A program made the position numbers and the translations under genes. Positions 4,241 to 6,570 of a stretch of 6,570 bases of DNA are shown here, piece by piece. Numbering within the stretch: position 1 is the first letter of the stretch; the number at the start of each line of letters is the position of its first letter. This stretch comes from Pseudomonadota bacterium (GTDB lineage Bacteria > Pseudomonadota > Alphaproteobacteria > Rhizobiales > Kaistiaceae): positions 1 to 6,570 of the forward strand of contig JAEZEN010000403.1 in NCBI GenBank assembly GCA_023433185.1, in the 5' to 3' direction. The notes beneath the pieces were generated by a model. The model did not search any database and was not told where the DNA came from. It saw nothing but the letters and a program-made list of their open reading frames with translations.

Positions 4241-6570
4241 GCCTTCCCCGAGCTCGAGCCGGACGATGCGGATGCCGGTATCGCCCGGATCGTCGGTGAT
4301 CTCGAACCCCAGTTCCTCGCACATCTTCAGCATCGCCGTGTTCTCGCGAAGCACCTGGCCCTCGATCGCGCGAAGGCCCTCGGCCCGGGCGTAGTCGAGC
4401 CCCAGCGACATGAGCATCCAGCCGAGCCCCCGGCCCTTGAGGTCGGAGCGGACGATCACGGCGTATTCCGCCCGGTCGTGATTGGCGTCGGCATGGAGGC
4501 GGATGCTGCCCAGCATCTCGCCCGTCGCCGCATCGATCGCCAGGAAGGCGATGGCGCGGGCGTAGTCGAGCTGTGTCAGTCGGGCGATGAAGACGTGGCT
4601 CATCACCTTGACGGGGGCGAAGAACCGGAGGCGGAGATCCTCCGGGCTCACCCGCGCGAAGAAGGCGCGGAGGAGGTCCTCGTCCTCGGGACGGATCGGG
4701 CGGATGAACACCTCCCGTCCGTCCGGCAGCGCCGCCCGCCGTTCCCACTCGCTCGGATAGGGACGGATGGCGAAGCGGGGATGGCCCCGGCCGCGGGCCT
4801 TCGGCCCGTCCGCTGACACCGCGATCCGCATGTCGAGGGCGAGCACGCCGGCTTCGTCGGCAAGCAGCGGGTTGATGTCGAGCTCGCGGAGCTCCGGGAT
4901 GTCGGCGGCAAGCTGGGCCAGCCGCACCAGCACCAGCGCGACCGCGTCCGTCCGCGCGGCCGGCACGTTCCGGTAGGCCGCGAGGAGGCGAGCGATGCGC
5001 GTGCGGCCGATCAGGTCGCGGGCCAGCGCGAGATCGAGCGGCGGCAGGGCGATCGCCTTGTCGTCGATGACCTCGACCCCGACCCCGCCATGGCCGAAGA
5101 CGACGACCGGGCCGAAAGTGCGATCATCGGCAATGCCGACGAGCAGCTCGCGGGCCTTCGGCCGCACGATCATCGGCTGGACAATGACGCCGGCGATGTG
5201 CGCCTCCGGACGGGCCTCCCGGGCGCTCGCCATCACCGTCCCGGCGGCGGCGCGGACGGCCGCGCCATCGATCAGGCCGAGCTTCACGCCGCCCACGTCC
5301 GACTTGTGGACGATGTCGTGGGACAGGATCTTCACCGCGACCGCATGGCCCTCGGCCAGCCACGGAGCGGCCCGGTCGGCGGCCTCCTGCGGGCTTGCGG
5401 CGAAGGCGACCGGAACGGACGGGATGCCGTAGGCGTCGGCGACCCTGCCGACCTCGATGGGGTCGAGCCAGGTGCGTCCCTCGACAAGGGCCCGCGCCAC
5501 CGCGCTCCTCGCCGCCGCGCCGTCGGGTGAGAAGTCCGCGGGCAGCGACGGCGGCGTCTCCATCAGCGCCTCGCGCGCCTCGCGGTAGCGGACCAGGTGC
5601 ATGAAGCCGCGGACGGCCTCGGTCTCGGTGTCATAGTGCGGCACGCCGGCACCGTTGAAGATCGCAGCGACACGCCGCCCCGTGCCGACCCAGTTGGCGA
5701 GCACCGGCTTCGCTTCGGCGCTCCGCCCCTTCTCGGCCGCGGCAAGGCCGGCGACGATACGGGCGGACTCGGTGGCCGACGCGAGCGCCGTCTCCGTGTT
5801 CATGACCAGCACCGCATCGTTCTCGGGGTCGGCGAGGAGCGCGGCGAGCGCCGCGCCGTAGCGGGCCGGATCGGCGTCGCCGATGATGTCGACCGGGTTG
5901 GCATGCGACCAGGTGGGGGGCAGAACCGAGTCGAGCCGCGCCATGGTGTCGGCCGAGACCGCCGCCGGGACCCCGCCGAAGTCGATCAGCCGGTCGATCG
6001 CGAGCACACCGACCCCGCCGCCATTGGTTAGGATCGCGAGCCGCTTGCCGCGCACTCCCCGGATGCGGCCGAGCGTCTCGGCGGCCTCGAACAATTCCCC
6101 GAGGTCGAGCACGCGGAGGAGGCCGGCGCGCCGGAACGCGGCGTCGTAGACCTCGTCCGAGCCGGCGAGCGCCCCGGTATGGGTTGCCGCCGCCTGGGCC
6201 GCCTGGGCGTGGCGGCCGGCCTTGATCACCACCACCGGCTTGGTACGCGCCGCCGCACGGGCCGCCGACATGAACTTTCGCGCATCCCGGATAGACTCGA
6301 CATAGAGCAGGATCGCGCGCGTGGCGGCGTCGAGGGCGAGGAAATCGAGGAGATCGCCGAAGTCGACGTCGAGCTGGTCGCCGATCGAGGCGATGGCCGA
6401 GAAGCCGATGGCCCGCTCCGATGCCCATTCGATCATCCCCGCGGCGATCGCTCCGGACTGGGAGACCAGCGCCAGGTCGCCCGGCGGCGGCATGCGGGCG
6501 GCGAAGGTGGCGTTGAACCCGGCGCGCGGCGCCATCACCCCGAGGCAGTTGGGCCCGACGATGCGCAGGC
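4223..6570 (-). CDS. pat: ADP-forming acyl-CoA synthetase / GNAT protein acetyltransferase fusion (Pat/PatZ type), 5'-truncated
   Basis: The gene enters from the right edge; about 780 residues are visible and perhaps 100 are missing compared with full-length relatives of about 890. Numbering below starts at the codon 6536-6538. Just before it, LRIVGPNCLGV is the end of the CoA-binding domain. Next come a flavodoxin-like ligase domain (20-155) with LVSQSGAIA (24-32) and HTGALAGSDEVYDAAFRRAG (120-139), a ligase-CoA domain (165-320) with ILTNGGGVGVLA (169-180), an ATP-grasp domain (about 345-572) with HKSDVGGVKLGL (411-422), FGPVVVFGHGGVGVEV (475-490) and ELDINPLLAD (552-561), and a C-terminal GNAT domain (608-750) whose acetyl-CoA loop is RSDLKGRGLG (697-706). 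His120 is at the position of the phosphorylated His in ADP-forming acetyl-CoA synthetases. Pat proteins acetylate acyl-CoA synthetases such as Acs on lysine, with the synthetase part usually sensing ligands. This copy could be regulatory, catalytic as a synthetase, or both. The gene converges on DUF1150. Confidence 0.93.
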   Translation of the reverse strand, partial: LRIVGPNCLGVMAPRAGFNATFAARMPPPGDLALVSQSGAIAAGMIEWASERAIGFSAIASIGDQLDVDFGDLLDFLALDAATRAILLYVESIRDARKFMSAARAAARTKPVVVIKAGRHAQAAQAAATHTGALAGSDEVYDAAFRRAGLLRVLDLGELFEAAETLGRIRGVRGKRLAILTNGGGVGVLAIDRLIDFGGVPAAVSADTMARLDSVLPPTWSHANPVDIIGDADPARYGAALAALLADPENDAVLVMNTETALASATESARIVAGLAAAEKGRSAEAKPVLANWVGTGRRVAAIFNGAGVPHYDTETEAVRGFMHLVRYREAREALMETPPSLPADFSPDGAAARSAVARALVEGRTWLDPIEVGRVADAYGIPSVPVAFAASPQEAADRAAPWLAEGHAVAVKILSHDIVHKSDVGGVKLGLIDGAAVRAAAGTVMASAREARPEAHIAGVIVQPMIVRPKARELLVGIADDRTFGPVVVFGHGGVGVEVIDDKAIALPPLDLALARDLIGRTRIARLLAAYRNVPAARTDAVALVLVRLAQLAADIPELRELDINPLLADEAGVLALDMRIAVSADGPKARGRGHPRFAIRPYPSEWERRAALPDGREVFIRPIRPEDEDLLRAFFARVSPEDLRLRFFAPVKVMSHVFIARLTQLDYARAIAFLAIDAATGEMLGSIRLHADANHDRAEYAVIVRSDLKGRGLGWMLMSLGLDYARAEGLRAIEGQVLRENTAMLKMCEELGFEITDDPGDTGIRIVRLELGEGGGGAD

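Noticed and set aside
5090..5530. Plus-strand open frame opposite the pat gene
   Set aside because: Shadow frame within a clearly coding ATP-grasp region, with no motif.

Overview
The window is about 6.6 kb of very GC-rich DNA with dense, well-spaced chromosomal genes. Gene content points to an alphaproteobacterium, probably Hyphomicrobiales or Rhodobacterales-like. The class III alcohol dehydrogenase resembles Paracoccus FlhA as I remember it, the Rieske ferredoxin is of the rhizobial MocE type, and a small heat-shock gene is followed by a DUF1150 gene, a pairing familiar from alphaproteobacteria. These affiliations rest on recognising the proteins, not on a search. I see no mobile element, tRNA, rRNA or CRISPR array.

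Left part (1-1650): a partial minus-strand gene for a dienelactone-hydrolase-like protein runs off the left edge. It is divergent from a plus-strand cyclase-family amidohydrolase (isatin hydrolase / kynurenine formamidase type). The 445-bp gap between them has no convincing gene. It holds two copies of a roughly 40-bp promoter/operator-like repeat, each with a HindIII-containing palindrome (perfect over 16 bp in the copy next to the cyclase gene). A perfect 12-bp-stem hairpin terminates the cyclase transcript and probably also the convergent operon.

Centre (1684-3483): a minus-strand operon of adhC (glutathione-dependent formaldehyde dehydrogenase) followed 44 bp downstream by a MocE-type Rieske ferredoxin. 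Together they suggest an oxidative demethylation that releases formaldehyde, which AdhC then removes; no oxygenase gene is inside the window. Divergent from adhC is a heat-shock unit: hsp20 with a good sigma-32-type promoter and a possible thermosensor hairpin over its ribosome binding site, then a DUF1150 gene.

Right part (4223-6570): a long minus-strand gene, cut by the right edge, encodes an ADP-forming acyl-CoA synthetase fused to a C-terminal GNAT acetyltransferase (Pat/PatZ type). It converges on the DUF1150 gene, and a hairpin covers its own stop codon.

No wholly new system stands out. The points most worth checking are the Asp-for-Cys substitution in the DLH-like protein, the duplicated operator, the adhC-mocE pairing, and the hsp20 leader structure.
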